The notes: generated from the sequence alone by a model not told the origin. A stretch of 64,000 bases of DNA from Robbsia sp. KACC 23696 (GCF_039852015.1 NZ_CP156627.1:1488001-1552000), one strand, 5' to 3'; positions 45,401 to 54,983 are shown, counted from the first letter of the stretch. Numbers and translations are program-made.

Positions 45401-46513
45401 GTTCGGGAGGATCGCCTGAGCGTTTTGCCACTCGATTTTCGCAAGCACGGTGGCGCTCAGGCCAAACGCACGTAATCCATTGGCCGTATCGCGTGGCGAC
45501 GCCGCGGGAAAGTCCGAACCGAACACAATCCTCTCGGGCGGCATCAGTGCGGTCAGCGAAGGGAGCGAATATGCATTCCACGCCTGTGCCGTGTCGAAGT
45601 AGAGCTTTTGAATCAGCGCGACGGCGCCCCCCGGTTCGGCCTTCATCAACGCACTATCGCCGGACACCATCCGCGAAAAACGGAAAGTAAGATACGGAAC
45701 GTCGCCGCCGCCGTGCGAGAAGATGAAACGGATATTGGGATATCGCAGCGTCGTATGATTCATCAGCAGACTGGCAATGGTCCGCGACGTTTCGGTACCG
45801 TATTCCACCACGACATCCGGCACGTTGGGCACGACGTTCGTGCAACAGGACGGCTGTAAAGGATGCACGAAGACCGTGGCGCGGCGTCGATTCAGCTCCT
45901 CCATGACGGGCGTGAACGCCGGATCGCCAAGATAGGCATTGCCGTAACTTGTCATCATGCCTACGCCTTGCGCCTTCAAGGTGTCGAGCCCGTATGCGAT
46001 TTCAGCAAGCGTGCTATCGATATCCGGCAAGGGCAAGGTCACAAACATACCGAAGCGCCCCTTGTAGTCCGAGACCATGCGCGCCTGGAATTCATTGCAA
46101 TCGCGGGCCAGCGCCTTCGCCTGATCGTAGTCGCCGAAAAAAATACCGGGATCGCTGGTCGAGACCACCGCAGTGGCAACGCCGGCCGCGTCCATCGCAT
46201 CGAGTGATTTCTGTACCGTCCATGCCTCATTGAAACCCTGATGCGTTCGGCGACCCAACATCATCGCGAGCAAGGCAGGAGAGGTGTAATGATGGTGTAC
46301 ATCGATGATGCGTCCCGGCGCCCGCTTCTGCTCCGCCCACGCATCGCCACCGATCGCAAGCCCAATCCCCAGCGCCGCCGCCGCGCCAAGTAGATCGCGA
46401 CGCCGCACACCGGCGCGGCTCAGGATTTCAGGATGAGCGTGCGGATGCGACAGGCCGCATCCGCAAGGCGCCGCGGGCGCACCCAGATCGAGCCGCTTCC
46501 ATTTTTTCAGCAT
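45389..46513 (-). CDS. Amidohydrolase of the ACMSD/decarboxylase group with Tat signal
   Basis: 374 aa. After a cytosolic leader rich in Gly, His and Cys (PAAPCGCGLSHPHAHPE), a Tat-type segment RRRDLLGAAAALGIGLAIGG appears at about 41-60. The barrel begins with IIDVHHHYTSPALLAMM, has FVHPLQP and FIFSHGGGDVPY, and ends with VFGSDFPAASP carrying the catalytic Asp. This is the pattern of ACMSD/6-methylsalicylate and resorcylate decarboxylases. Start taken at 46513 (MLKKWKRLDLG). It is last in an operon with SDR, GntR, LVIVD and MFS genes, so probably acts on the same small aromatic or keto-acid. Periplasmic location is inferred. Confidence 0.75.
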   Translation of the reverse strand: MLKKWKRLDLGAPAAPCGCGLSHPHAHPEILSRAGVRRRDLLGAAAALGIGLAIGGDAWAEQKRAPGRIIDVHHHYTSPALLAMMLGRRTHQGFNEAWTVQKSLDAMDAAGVATAVVSTSDPGIFFGDYDQAKALARDCNEFQARMVSDYKGRFGMFVTLPLPDIDSTLAEIAYGLDTLKAQGVGMMTSYGNAYLGDPAFTPVMEELNRRRATVFVHPLQPSCCTNVVPNVPDVVVEYGTETSRTIASLLMNHTTLRYPNIRFIFSHGGGDVPYLTFRFSRMVSGDSALMKAEPGGAVALIQKLYFDTAQAWNAYSLPSLTALMPPERIVFGSDFPAASPRDTANGLRAFGLSATVLAKIEWQNAQAILPNLAG

Positions 46514-46609
46514 GATGTGTTCCTGTGCCGGGCGACAATGGCGCGTGTGCGCTCGGCTCGCCAACGGATGTTGGCGAGCGTGCGACACCATCTTACAAAT
46601 GCATCGGAA

Positions 46610-47362
46610 TCAACCGCGTCCAAGATACGACGGCATCTTCGACGCCATCACGGTGACGAATTGCACGTTTGCATCGAGGCTCATATTGGCAATCATCAAT
46701 ACGGTTTTGCCGACGTTCGCGGCATCCATGGTGGGCTCGATCGCCATTTCACCATTCGGTTGCAGTACGCCCTTTGCCATTCGCGCCGTCATCGGCGTGG
46801 CGGCGTTACCGATATCGACCTGCGAGCTGACGATGTCGTAATTGCGTCCGTCCAGACCGATACACTTCGTCAGTCCGGTCACCGCGTGTTTCGATGTCGT
46901 ATACGGCGCCGATCCCGGACGCGGCACATGGGCCGACAATGAGCCATTGTTGATGATGCGGCCGCCTTGCGGCGCTTGGTCCCGCATGATCCGGAAGGCC
47001 GCATTCGCGCAAAGAAACATGCCATGAATGTTGACGTCGATGACGGCGCGCCATTGCTCGAAAGTGACGTCACCGAAATTCGTGGCAGGAGAGCCGGTGC
47101 CCGCATTGTTAAAAAGCACGTCAAGGCGGCCAAACGTGGTTTTGATTCGCTCGAAAAGTGCCAGAACGTCGTCCTCCTTCGACACGTCCGTCGGGACGAC
47201 CAGCGCATTACCATTACCACCGGCAAGCTGCGCTGTTTCTTCGAGTGCGTCCTGCCGTCTTCCGGCAAGCGCGACCGAATAGCCGTCACGCAACAATGCC
47301 GTCGCTACCGCCCTGCCGACCCCACTGCCCGCCCCCGTGACAACCGCATATCTGTTTGCCAT
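46610..47362 (-). CDS. Short-chain dehydrogenase/reductase (SDR)
   Basis: 250 aa classical SDR: cofactor motif [19 protein letters not shown], Ser in [13 protein letters not shown], and Tyr-x3-Lys in [11 protein letters not shown]. The Arg following the second strand ([11 protein letters not shown]) suggests a preference for NADP(H), though the Asp in VPTDVS is neutral on that point. It oxidises or reduces an alcohol/ketone in the operon pathway. It sits between the amidohydrolase and the GntR gene with gaps of 96 and 76 bases. Confidence 0.88.
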   Translation of the reverse strand: MANRYAVVTGAGSGVGRAVATALLRDGYSVALAGRRQDALEETAQLAGGNGNALVVPTDVSKEDDVLALFERIKTTFGRLDVLFNNAGTGSPATNFGDVTFEQWRAVIDVNIHGMFLCANAAFRIMRDQAPQGGRIINNGSLSAHVPRPGSAPYTTSKHAVTGLTKCIGLDGRNYDIVSSQVDIGNAATPMTARMAKGVLQPNGEMAIEPTMDAANVGKTVLMIANMSLDANVQFVTVMASKMPSYLGRG

Positions 47363-47438
47363 GCTGGACTCCTTTTTTAAGGTGTGTTGCGGTACTTTCC
47401 GCAGGTAAAGGCGCCGCGCGGTCCGGCCCTGCGACGCT

Positions 47439-48131
47439 TCAATCGGGTAAATCCAGATTCGATCCGACGATGATGTCCGCCGTGGTGCGGTAGTGCTCCA
47501 TCAGCATTTCGATGGCGCGCACCGGCGGCCCGTCGATCGCCGCGTCGGTCAAGGCCTTGTGCTCGTTCGTGACATCGCGGGCAGGATAGGCCAGGCTCAT
47601 CGACAGATATCGGTAGCGCGCGGCGTGATCGGTCATCAGCGCGCAAAATTCGAGCATCCACCGCGAAGGACAAGCAGCGATCAGTGCCATGTGAAATTGT
47701 TTATGCGTGTCCTCCCACGACGCGTCCTCTTGAAAAACATCCGGATCGGCCGACCGATTCGTCCGCGACAAACGATGCCCGGCCAAAATCAGTTGTTCTT
47801 CCCATTGCGGTGTCCGATTCGCGAGTGCTTCGCGCAGGGCGATCGACTCTACCCAGCAGCGCGTGTTCGTCAATTCGATCAGTTCACGCCGCGACACTTG
47901 GGCGACGAAAAAGCCTTTCTGGTCGATTTTTTGGACAAAACCCTCCGTCACGAGCTGCGTGAGCGCCTCGCGAATTGGCGTACTGGTCACCCCATAGCGC
48001 TGACTGACCTCATCGATCAGCAACTTGGCGGCGGGCGAAAGCCGCCCCGACAGGATGTCCTGTCGCAGCACCTTGTAGACTTCACTTGTGCGCGACGAGC
48101 TGGACGGCGGCTTGATGTTGTGTGAAAGCAA
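47439..48131 (-). CDS. GntR-family regulator, FCD subfamily
   Basis: 230 aa. N-terminal winged helix: [20 protein letters not shown] then [20 protein letters not shown]. The C-terminal FCD-type helical domain follows ([20 protein letters not shown], then [18 protein letters not shown]), with the metal-binding Asp/His pattern weakly visible. It lies inside the operon, 2 bases from the LVIVD gene stop, so it is cotranscribed with what it probably controls. A 15-bp palindrome upstream of the MFS gene is a candidate binding site. Confidence 0.87.
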   Translation of the reverse strand: MLSHNIKPPSSSSRTSEVYKVLRQDILSGRLSPAAKLLIDEVSQRYGVTSTPIREALTQLVTEGFVQKIDQKGFFVAQVSRRELIELTNTRCWVESIALREALANRTPQWEEQLILAGHRLSRTNRSADPDVFQEDASWEDTHKQFHMALIAACPSRWMLEFCALMTDHAARYRYLSMSLAYPARDVTNEHKALTDAAIDGPPVRAIEMLMEHYRTTADIIVGSNLDLPD

Positions 48132-48133
48132 GA

Positions 48134-49369
48134 TCAGGAATCCTCGAACTGCGCAATGGTCAGACCGGCATTGGTATCGGTAACGTACATCAGGCCGTTG
48201 CGATCGACGAAGACATCCGCCGATTGCGTCACCTGCACGGCACCCGGCCGGATATCGACGAGCGTGGGCGGCGCGCCAGGAATAAGGTGCCCGACTTCGC
48301 GCGGCCGGAAGGCATTGGCGATGTCGAACACGCGAACGCCCGCATTGTGCCAGGTTGCAAAGATAAGATTCTCGCTCTGAAATGCACCAGGACGATTTTC
48401 ATGGAGATTATGCGGCCCGAACTTCCCGCCTATCGCGCAAAAATCACGTTCTTCAGGCTGCGGCAGCGTCGCGATCGATATCGGATTGCTCGGCTCCCGC
48501 ACATCGAATATCCAGGTATGGGCCAGCCCCGCCGCGCAGTTGTTGCTCATGGCTTCGTCAGCGACGATCGCCAAGCCACGTCCCGGCAACGGCAGCGGCG
48601 TATGCGTACCGCCGGCGAACGGCGGCGACAACAGCGTATGACTGATCAGCTGGGGCGCAACCGGGTCGGCAAGATCGTGGATCGTCAGGCCGCCATCACG
48701 CCAGGCGCCGTATAACTTGCCGTTTGCCGGAATCGCATGATGCAACGCCCAGCGTTTCCCCTTGGGCCAGGACGGCGTCTCGTCAGCACCTCGGTTCATT
48801 CCAGGAAGCGCCCAATGGCCGGCCAGCGTCGGTCGGGTCGGATCAGCGACATCGAAAATCGCCAGCACGAAGTCGCTGAAGCCCTCCAATTGCGCCGAGG
48901 CATACGCGTACCGTCCGCCAGTCCACCACGCCCGATGAAGACCGATTCCGCCCACCGGACAAAAGCCGATTTCCCGCGGATTCGCCGGGTCCGTTTTCAC
49001 GTCGTATATACGCAAGCCTGCAACGAAGGGCTTCTCCCGACGCGTAAAACTGTCATCGATCGCGTTCGTGAAGTACTCGTCCTGGCTTTGGTACTTTTGC
49101 AGCGCCCACACGTTCGCACTGTTGACCGCAAGCAGCAGCCCATCGTGTAGTTGCAGATGGTGCGCCCTGGTGTTGCGCGGGCACGCGAGGAAATTGACAG
49201 GCTTTGGATCCCTCGGGTCCCGCACATCGATCACGGAGATCCCGTCGCTGAACATGTGACCGATATAGGCATGCCCCCGGTCGACCATGATCTGAACACC
49301 ATCCGGACGCTTACCCTGGTCGGTGTGTCCCAAAAACGTGATATTCGATGACTGTGATATCGGGCGCAT
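48134..49369 (-). CDS. LVIVD-repeat beta-propeller protein
   Basis: 411 aa. Repeated units of about 45 residues of the form 'x-VIDVRDPRDPKPVNF' (also ISVIDV, VLAIFDVADPTRPTLAGHW, LTIHDLADPVAPQLISH, TWIFDVREPSNPISIATLP, VRVFDIANAFRPREVGHLI) give about 6-7 propeller blades. No signal peptide, so cytoplasmic or exported by another route. Function of LVIVD proteins is unknown; some are found beside amidohydrolase and aromatic-degradation genes. Start ATG at 49369. Confidence 0.82.
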   Translation of the reverse strand: MRPISQSSNITFLGHTDQGKRPDGVQIMVDRGHAYIGHMFSDGISVIDVRDPRDPKPVNFLACPRNTRAHHLQLHDGLLLAVNSANVWALQKYQSQDEYFTNAIDDSFTRREKPFVAGLRIYDVKTDPANPREIGFCPVGGIGLHRAWWTGGRYAYASAQLEGFSDFVLAIFDVADPTRPTLAGHWALPGMNRGADETPSWPKGKRWALHHAIPANGKLYGAWRDGGLTIHDLADPVAPQLISHTLLSPPFAGGTHTPLPLPGRGLAIVADEAMSNNCAAGLAHTWIFDVREPSNPISIATLPQPEERDFCAIGGKFGPHNLHENRPGAFQSENLIFATWHNAGVRVFDIANAFRPREVGHLIPGAPPTLVDIRPGAVQVTQSADVFVDRNGLMYVTDTNAGLTIAQFEDS

Positions 49370-49396
49370 GCGCGTCTCCCTTCGAATTGGACTGAA

Positions 49397-50776
49397 TCAA
49401 CCGTGCTGGTCCGTGTAGGCGTGCACGACGTCTTTCGGCGTCGCTACCTCGGCGCGAGGGCTTGCGATATCGTCGAGCGAGCGCCGCCGCGTTTCCGGAC
49501 CGATCAAGGGGAGCCCGCATGCTGCAATGGCCATGAGGCCGGCAATGCAGGCGAACACCGCGGTAAGACCATAAGCGTGCTGAATCATCGGCAATGCGGG
49601 GACAAAGCCGGCGGTGGCCAGCCGACCGATGCCGGCCGCCATGCCGAAGCCCGATGCACGCGCCTGAGTGGGAAAGACTTCGGAGGCAAAAATCTGCATC
49701 GTGTTTCCGCCGACTTGATAGAAGAAAATCATCATGAAACCGGCAGCGATCAGCTGCACGTCGGAACGGGCGCTGGCGAAGGCGATGGCAAATACGCCGG
49801 AACAGACGAAGGTGATAAACGCGGTGCGCCTGCGGCCGAAATGGTCCAGTGCATACATCATGAATAGACTGGCACACGGTGCTGCCAAGGTCATGCCGAA
49901 CGTATAGGAGAGCGATTTCGTAATCGTGAAGCCCTTACTGCTCATAATGTTCGGCAACCACGTCCCCAGGCCGATCGTGACGCAGAAGAACGCGCTGAAA
50001 CACACCATGGCGGCAAGCAGGCGGACGCGATAGTGCTTCCAGACGAACACGAACGGATCGGATGCCGTTACGCTGACGGCGGTCGACAAGGTTTCCGTTG
50101 GGGCGCCCAATCCCATTTTCTTGATAATCGCCAATGCCTCCGCGCCGCGACCTTTCGCGGCCAGCCAACGCGGTGATTCGGGTAAAGCGAAGCGGAGCAC
50201 GAAAAGCACCAGCGCGGCAACGCCAATGCCACCCCATATCCCCCGCCACCCGATCGATTCGCGAAAATACAAAGTGATCAGGAACGCGATCGGCCAGACG
50301 AGCGCACCGCCGATGAAATGGACAATCGCGAGGATGCGACCGCGAATATCTTTGGGCGCATATTCCCCCGCGTAAGTGAAGGCCAGCGGTTGCTCGGCGC
50401 CCAGTCCGAGCCCGGAAACGAAGCGTGCGAGCACGAGCCACATGACCGTCGGCGCGAGCGCACTGGCAATCGTGGCCAGCCCGAACAGTAGCAGATTGAA
50501 TTGGTAAACCGCTTTGCGGCCAAAGCGGTCGGTGAATTGACCCTGCAGAAAAGTGCCGAGTGCCAGCCCCAACAATTGCGCGCCTCCCACCATGCCGAGC
50601 TCCGCCCGGGTCGCGAAATGCGTGCGCAGCATGTCTGGAATGAAGGAGCCGTAGATGGCGTAATCCATGACGTCGATACAATAGCCCGCCGCAACAAGCG
50701 TCACCACTTTCACATGGGTCGGCGTCATGCGCGCACTGTCCATCGTGTCTGAAACATAAGCCTCGACTGTTCGCAT
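49397..50776 (-). CDS. MFS transporter (aromatic-acid:H+ symporter / sugar-porter type)
   Basis: 459 aa with 12 predicted spans. TM1 VVTLVAAGYCIDVMDYAIYG contains the DxMDYxxxG pattern of the AAHS group; motif A is GQFTDRFGRKAVYQFN after TM2 and again FGRRRTAFITF after TM8. GGNTMQIFASEVFPTQARASG precedes TM10. First gene of the minus-strand operon; ribosome binding site GGAGACA adjoins the ATG. It likely imports the substrate of this cluster. Confidence 0.87.
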   Translation of the reverse strand: MRTVEAYVSDTMDSARMTPTHVKVVTLVAAGYCIDVMDYAIYGSFIPDMLRTHFATRAELGMVGGAQLLGLALGTFLQGQFTDRFGRKAVYQFNLLLFGLATIASALAPTVMWLVLARFVSGLGLGAEQPLAFTYAGEYAPKDIRGRILAIVHFIGGALVWPIAFLITLYFRESIGWRGIWGGIGVAALVLFVLRFALPESPRWLAAKGRGAEALAIIKKMGLGAPTETLSTAVSVTASDPFVFVWKHYRVRLLAAMVCFSAFFCVTIGLGTWLPNIMSSKGFTITKSLSYTFGMTLAAPCASLFMMYALDHFGRRRTAFITFVCSGVFAIAFASARSDVQLIAAGFMMIFFYQVGGNTMQIFASEVFPTQARASGFGMAAGIGRLATAGFVPALPMIQHAYGLTAVFACIAGLMAIAACGLPLIGPETRRRSLDDIASPRAEVATPKDVVHAYTDQHG

Positions 50777-51246
50777 TGTCTCCTCTCTGTCTTTTTTAGA
50801 AATACTGAGCGACCGGACGACTTGGCTTGCAACAGACCGACGATTTGAATCGACCGGAATATATATTTCGATTTATTTGCCAGGCAAATGTAGCATTCGG
50901 CAATTTTAGATGCGAAATATATTTTCCCCACTTGCTGAGCGCTGCAACAAAGGACTAGAGTCTTGCCGCGCTTGCAGGCTGCAGTGGAGATCGAGTGGCT
51001 CGCCGCGTGGAGAGGCGACGGCTGGGAGAGAGAGGCGGCAACGCGATCGATTGTCCGGCACGTTGCAACGCAATAACGTGAAACACCCTCAAGTTTGCGC
51101 GATGTCGGCCGTTAATTTCACCAGTTTCCCCTCTGTTTTACTGCAAACGGGCAGCGTCGGTAGACGCCGGCGATATAGCCAGGCTATCTCGATATCAGCC
51201 GATCTTGCCATTATGGGGATGTAAAACGAACGTTCGAATAAAGACG
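50777..51246. promoter_or_regulatory. Divergent intergenic region with a 15-bp palindrome
   Basis: No gene. It separates the MFS operon (minus) from the membrane/hydrolase operon (plus). A perfect palindrome ATTTGCC-A-GGCAAAT lies at 50875-50889, about 100 bases before the MFS start; this suits the local GntR protein. AT-rich bases around 50855-50925 may hold promoters. Confidence 0.5.
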
Positions 51247-52149
51247 ATGAAAAAAGCCGTACTCGCCGACGCCGTCGGTGGTGTCGTCTTGACTGTCTTC
51301 GTCACCGCGGTACTGGTGATGCTGCATGCGCAAGTCGGTGGCAACCACGGCATCGTGAATTTTCTCGGCAGCGCGGAACTGCCGATCGTGGCGTCCGTGT
51401 TGATGCTGGACTCCTTGCGCGAGGCCATCGGCTCGATCTACGAAGGCGAACATCGCCAGAACATCTTCGTCGCCGGCATCGTCCTGTTCGTCGTTGCCAT
51501 TCTGCTGGCGGCAAAGGGTGTCGACCTCGAAGTCGCGCGGCATCATTTGCTCGAAGATGCCTATTTGGGTGCGAGTGATCTCGCACAGCTTTCGACCACA
51601 GCGCATCAAAGCTGGCTACGCGAAGCCACGCACACGCTGCCACTTCCTGGCTGGATCGTCCCGGCAAACGTGTTCGTATGGACGGCCGCGATTGCCGTGT
51701 CCATCTGGAACCGTGCTTTGGCGATCCGCGAGAAGTCGCGGTTCCTGTCGCTGGAGAACGTCGCGTCCTTCGTCAGGCTGATCGATCAGCGCAGCCAGGG
51801 CGACAGTCTGGTCACGGCGCTCCTGGCGGACGAACGCCGAGCGCGTATCGAACTGGAACGCCTTAAGGCCCGCGGTGGCGCGGCGCAGCGTGAACAGCCG
51901 CTGCTACGCGACATGCAGGAGCGCCATCATCGTGCGATCGAAGCGCTGCAGCTCTGCTTGCGACGTCGCATGGCGGCAAGCGAGCAGTTTGCCTTGCTTG
52001 GCGACGACGAGGTTTCGGACGTCGCCATGACGACCGCCGTGACCGCTGCTACGACGGCCAACGCAATCGACGCGCCGAACACTGCCGCAGTCCAGTCTCC
52101 ACCAGCGACACATATGCACGCACACGACACGAAGGGAGTCGCCCGATGA
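51247..52149 (+). CDS. Membrane protein of unknown function (first of a four-gene operon)
   Basis: 300 aa. Four likely membrane segments: VGGVVLTVFVTAVLVML, LPIVASVLMLDSL, IFVAGIVLFVVAILLAA and VPANVFVWTAAIAVSIW, followed by a charged coiled-coil-like C-terminal half (about 195-255: LLADERRARIELERLKARGG and QERHHRAIEALQLCLRRRM). The ATG at 51247 is chosen over a TTG 42 bases upstream because the former begins at the first hydrophobic segment; the ribosome binding site is weak. The stop overlaps the next gene start as ATGA. Not recognised. Confidence 0.6.
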   Translation: MKKAVLADAVGGVVLTVFVTAVLVMLHAQVGGNHGIVNFLGSAELPIVASVLMLDSLREAIGSIYEGEHRQNIFVAGIVLFVVAILLAAKGVDLEVARHHLLEDAYLGASDLAQLSTTAHQSWLREATHTLPLPGWIVPANVFVWTAAIAVSIWNRALAIREKSRFLSLENVASFVRLIDQRSQGDSLVTALLADERRARIELERLKARGGAAQREQPLLRDMQERHHRAIEALQLCLRRRMAASEQFALLGDDEVSDVAMTTAVTAATTANAIDAPNTAAVQSPPATHMHAHDTKGVAR

Positions 52150-53423
52150 TCTATCTGCTTTTGCGCCTCTTGGGCCCGCGGTACGCGGCACGACATCTGT
52201 CGAAAATGCTGGCACTCAGTGTCGTGTGGCTCGCGATCGGCGCGTTCGTGACCGTCGATGCACTGGACGGCGTGCTGTGGTTTCCTTTGCAGATTTTCGG
52301 GATGTTGCTCGTCGCGGAGGGTATCACCGCGATCGTGCTGGCCCGTAGCGGCCTATCCTTGCAGTCGCGTTTCCGCTTGGTCAAAGGGGTGATCGGTGTC
52401 GCGATCGGCGCCCTCGTCATTGCACATCATCGTTATACTGATTTCCTGTTGGCCATGCTATTCGGCGTCGGCTTTCTGCTGGAAGGTGTCCTGTTGATCG
52501 CCGCCGCATGGTTGGTGCGCTATCGTCACTGGCGATCGACGATGGCGCTGGGTGCATTGAGCCTGTTTCTGGCCGTCGTCTTCTTCCAGCCCTATCCGAC
52601 GCATTACCACGGCACGGTGCCGTATTGCATCGGCACGTGGATGGCACTGAGCGGATGCCGGATGCTCTGGCTCTATCTGCGCCTGCGTCGATCGCCATTC
52701 GTCGCGCCGCCAAGCGCGGCCGCGGTGAACCCTGCGCCAGCCACTACAGCCGCACCTGCCGCGCCGATGGTGATTCACGTATGGACACCAGTGGGCTCGT
52801 CCAAGGGCGGCGGCGTGCGACGGCCGGTGGTCGATCGCTACATTGCCGCGGTCGACGCGAAAGGCGTCATTTCGACCGGACACGCGGCGCTGGAAGCGGG
52901 CAGCCTGTACCTGAGTCTCTACCCGGCGGTCGAGATCGATCGCTCCCCGGACGAGTTCGCACGCCTGCTTCGGGCGGACGCATCCAACGACGTCAAAGGC
53001 CGCTACCTCCCCAGCTATCCGGAGGAAGCAGCGAGCTGGTGCGAGTCGACCACACGCATTTCCTTCACGCAGTATTTTCCCGAAAAACTGCAGGCCTTCG
53101 CGGATGACTATAAACGCGTCCCTATTTATAACCTGACCAGTCGAAACTGCTCGAGCACGGTCTCGGACGCCGCGGAAGCGGCGCTGGAAGGCATCGCCTA
53201 TCGCACTGGTAGCTGGCGCGACGCGTTGCGCCTGCTCATCGTTCCGGAACTCTGGATCGCCGGGCAGATCCGGCATCGCGCGACGACGATGGCCTGGACG
53301 CCGGGTCTGACGCTCGACTACGCGCGGGCACTGCGCATCGTCACGAACCCGCCGCCCTTGCGTTGGATGGGCCTGGTCGCGTTGGCACTACGTCAGCGGC
53401 GCCAACATCGACGGGTCCATTAG
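52146..53423 (+). CDS. HdeD-like membrane domain fused to a Cys/His hydrolase-like domain
   Basis: 425 aa. Residues 1-180 have about six hydrophobic segments arranged as in HdeD/DUF308 membrane proteins (LSVVWLAIGAFVTVDAL, FGMLLVAEGITAIVLA, GVIGVAIGALVIAHH, LFGVGFLLEGVLLIAAAWL). After a Pro/Ala linker (about 195-220), a soluble domain contains STGHAALEAGSLYLSLYPAV and YNLTSRNCSSTVSDAAEAAL, a His...Cys pair with the Asn-Cys-Ser start seen in DUF4105/NlpC-like cysteine hydrolases. The fusion is inferred from layout. Overlaps its upstream gene by 4 bases. Confidence 0.6.
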   Translation: MIYLLLRLLGPRYAARHLSKMLALSVVWLAIGAFVTVDALDGVLWFPLQIFGMLLVAEGITAIVLARSGLSLQSRFRLVKGVIGVAIGALVIAHHRYTDFLLAMLFGVGFLLEGVLLIAAAWLVRYRHWRSTMALGALSLFLAVVFFQPYPTHYHGTVPYCIGTWMALSGCRMLWLYLRLRRSPFVAPPSAAAVNPAPATTAAPAAPMVIHVWTPVGSSKGGGVRRPVVDRYIAAVDAKGVISTGHAALEAGSLYLSLYPAVEIDRSPDEFARLLRADASNDVKGRYLPSYPEEAASWCESTTRISFTQYFPEKLQAFADDYKRVPIYNLTSRNCSSTVSDAAEAALEGIAYRTGSWRDALRLLIVPELWIAGQIRHRATTMAWTPGLTLDYARALRIVTNPPPLRWMGLVALALRQRRQHRRVH

Positions 53424-53435
53424 GACAGAAGCGCA

Positions 53436-54005
53436 ATGGAAAAGTTTACCCACGTCCGTATCATCATGGGGATGATCGTCAGTCTGGGTCTGACGCATAT
53501 GCTCAAGGGCCTGTCGTCGATCATCCAGCATCCGTCGCGCAAGACGATCTATCCGGTGCATATGGCGTGGGTCGCATCGACGATCCTCTATATCCTGCAA
53601 TTCTGGTGGTGGGAGTTTTCATTAAGAGAGATTCCCGCCTGGACCTTCGGCATCTATCTGTATCTGGTCTTCTACGCTTTCATCATTTACCTGATGTGCG
53701 CGATGTTGTTCCCGGACTCACTGACCGATTACACCGGGTTCGAAGACTATTTCCTGTCGCGTCGCGTCTGGTTTTTCGGCTTGCTGTTATTGGGCTGCGT
53801 GAGCGATATCGGCGACTCGTTTATCAAAGGCGAATTGCACCTCGCCAAACTCGGCGATCTGTACTGGGTCAAGACTGCCTTTGTCGCGCTGGCTTGCCTG
53901 ATCGCAATGCGCACGCGCAACCGGCTCTTTCACGCCGCCTTCGTCTCCTTGAACCTGGCGATCCAAGTGGCATTCATCGCACAGTTTCACTGGAGCGATG
54001 TGTGA
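53436..54005 (+). CDS. Small integral membrane protein
   Basis: 189 aa with about five hydrophobic spans (IIMGMIVSLGLTHML, MAWVASTILYILQFWWW, IYLYLVFYAFIIYLMCAML, VWFFGLLLLGCVSD, LNLAIQVAFIAQF) joined by short charged loops. It begins 12 bases after the preceding gene and ends as GTGA overlapping the next start. No known family recognised; membrane partner of the flanking hydrolases by position. Confidence 0.62.
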   Translation: MEKFTHVRIIMGMIVSLGLTHMLKGLSSIIQHPSRKTIYPVHMAWVASTILYILQFWWWEFSLREIPAWTFGIYLYLVFYAFIIYLMCAMLFPDSLTDYTGFEDYFLSRRVWFFGLLLLGCVSDIGDSFIKGELHLAKLGDLYWVKTAFVALACLIAMRTRNRLFHAAFVSLNLAIQVAFIAQFHWSDV

Positions 54006-54790
54006 AGCGCGCGCTGCACGCTGTGTTTCGCCGCCGTAGCGAACCGACGCGACCCTGGGTTCCCGAATACGCGCGCACCGCGTCGGCGCATTGGCTCGAC
54101 GCGCACCGTGTGCGGATCGACAATGTCCGGCGCTTCCGCTATCGGAGCCGCGACGACTATACGGCGAGCTGGTTCGATGCGGTCTATGACGTGGACCTGC
54201 TGGAAAGCGTGGATTTGGTGGTGTCGCGCTGGGCCGGTGAATCCATCGCCCACGTCTTCGTCAGTTTTGGGTTCGCCGACGGCACCTATCTTTCCATTTC
54301 CATCGAAACGCGCCGCCGTGAAGGTCAGCATTATTCGACGTGGAAAGGCTTTTGGCCGAACTACGACCTGATGTATGTGGTGGCCGATGAAGCCGACCTG
54401 ATCGGCGTCCGCACCGATGTTCGGCGGGAGCGCGTCTGTTTGTACCGGGGGGATGTCACGAGCGGTACGGCGCGGAAGCTCTTTATCGATTACCTTGCGC
54501 GCTTGAACGAATTAAACGTGCAACCCGAGTATTACCACACGCTGTTCAACAACTGCACCACGAATATCTTGCGACATGTGCGGGCCGTGGCACCGCATTT
54601 TCGCTACGACTGGCGAATCTTGTTAAGTGGCCATGCCGATGCGTACGGTTACCGCATGGCCTTGCTCGATCGGCACACGCCCTTCGAGGAGTTGAAACGC
54701 GCAAGCCTGATCCATCGTTCGCCCGATGCCGTAATCGATGACGCCTTCTCCCGAGCGATCAGGCAACCCATCAAGCGTTCCGCCGCCTGA
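54002..54790 (+). CDS. DUF4105 (Lnb-type) cysteine-hydrolase-like protein
   Basis: 262 aa starting at a GTG that overlaps the previous stop. Core pattern of the DUF4105 family: IAHVFVSFGFADGTYLSISI with the His, then ETRRREGQHYSTWKGFW, NYDLMYVVADEADLIGVRTD, and the Cys in YYHTLFNNCTTNILRHV. Members are envelope-associated and resemble NlpC/P60-type or transglutaminase-like enzymes, with activity not established for most. No signal peptide visible, so anchoring may come from its membrane-protein partners. A much longer frame starting at 53363 is not the gene. Confidence 0.72.
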   Translation: MKRALHAVFRRRSEPTRPWVPEYARTASAHWLDAHRVRIDNVRRFRYRSRDDYTASWFDAVYDVDLLESVDLVVSRWAGESIAHVFVSFGFADGTYLSISIETRRREGQHYSTWKGFWPNYDLMYVVADEADLIGVRTDVRRERVCLYRGDVTSGTARKLFIDYLARLNELNVQPEYYHTLFNNCTTNILRHVRAVAPHFRYDWRILLSGHADAYGYRMALLDRHTPFEELKRASLIHRSPDAVIDDAFSRAIRQPIKRSAA

Positions 54791-54896
54791 GCGGGGCCAC
54801 CTGACCGCGGCGCCCAACCTTACCGAAGTTTCATTAAAAAAATTTAACGTATTGATTTTATTGTTGAATTTGCTTTTTGAGAATAGTTACTGTATA

Positions 54897-54915
54897 AATG
54901 AGAACGATTCGCATT
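54897..54915. promoter_or_regulatory. Fur-box-like site upstream of the siderophore receptor
   Basis: AATGAGAAC-G-ATTCGCATT has inverted halves that match at 7 of 9 positions and follow the Fur core NATGANAA pattern. It lies about 70 bases before the receptor start, in AT-rich sequence. Iron control of the receptor is the expected outcome. Confidence 0.65.
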
Positions 54916-54983
54916 ACAGGATTGTGCTCCGTCTTCGCCGATGGATCGCTCTGACCACCGCTATTTATCTCAAAAATCAATAC

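Noticed and set aside
53363-54001. Upstream extension of the DUF4105-like frame
   Set aside because: Overlaps the small membrane protein gene in another frame; the GTG at 54002 is coupled to its stop.
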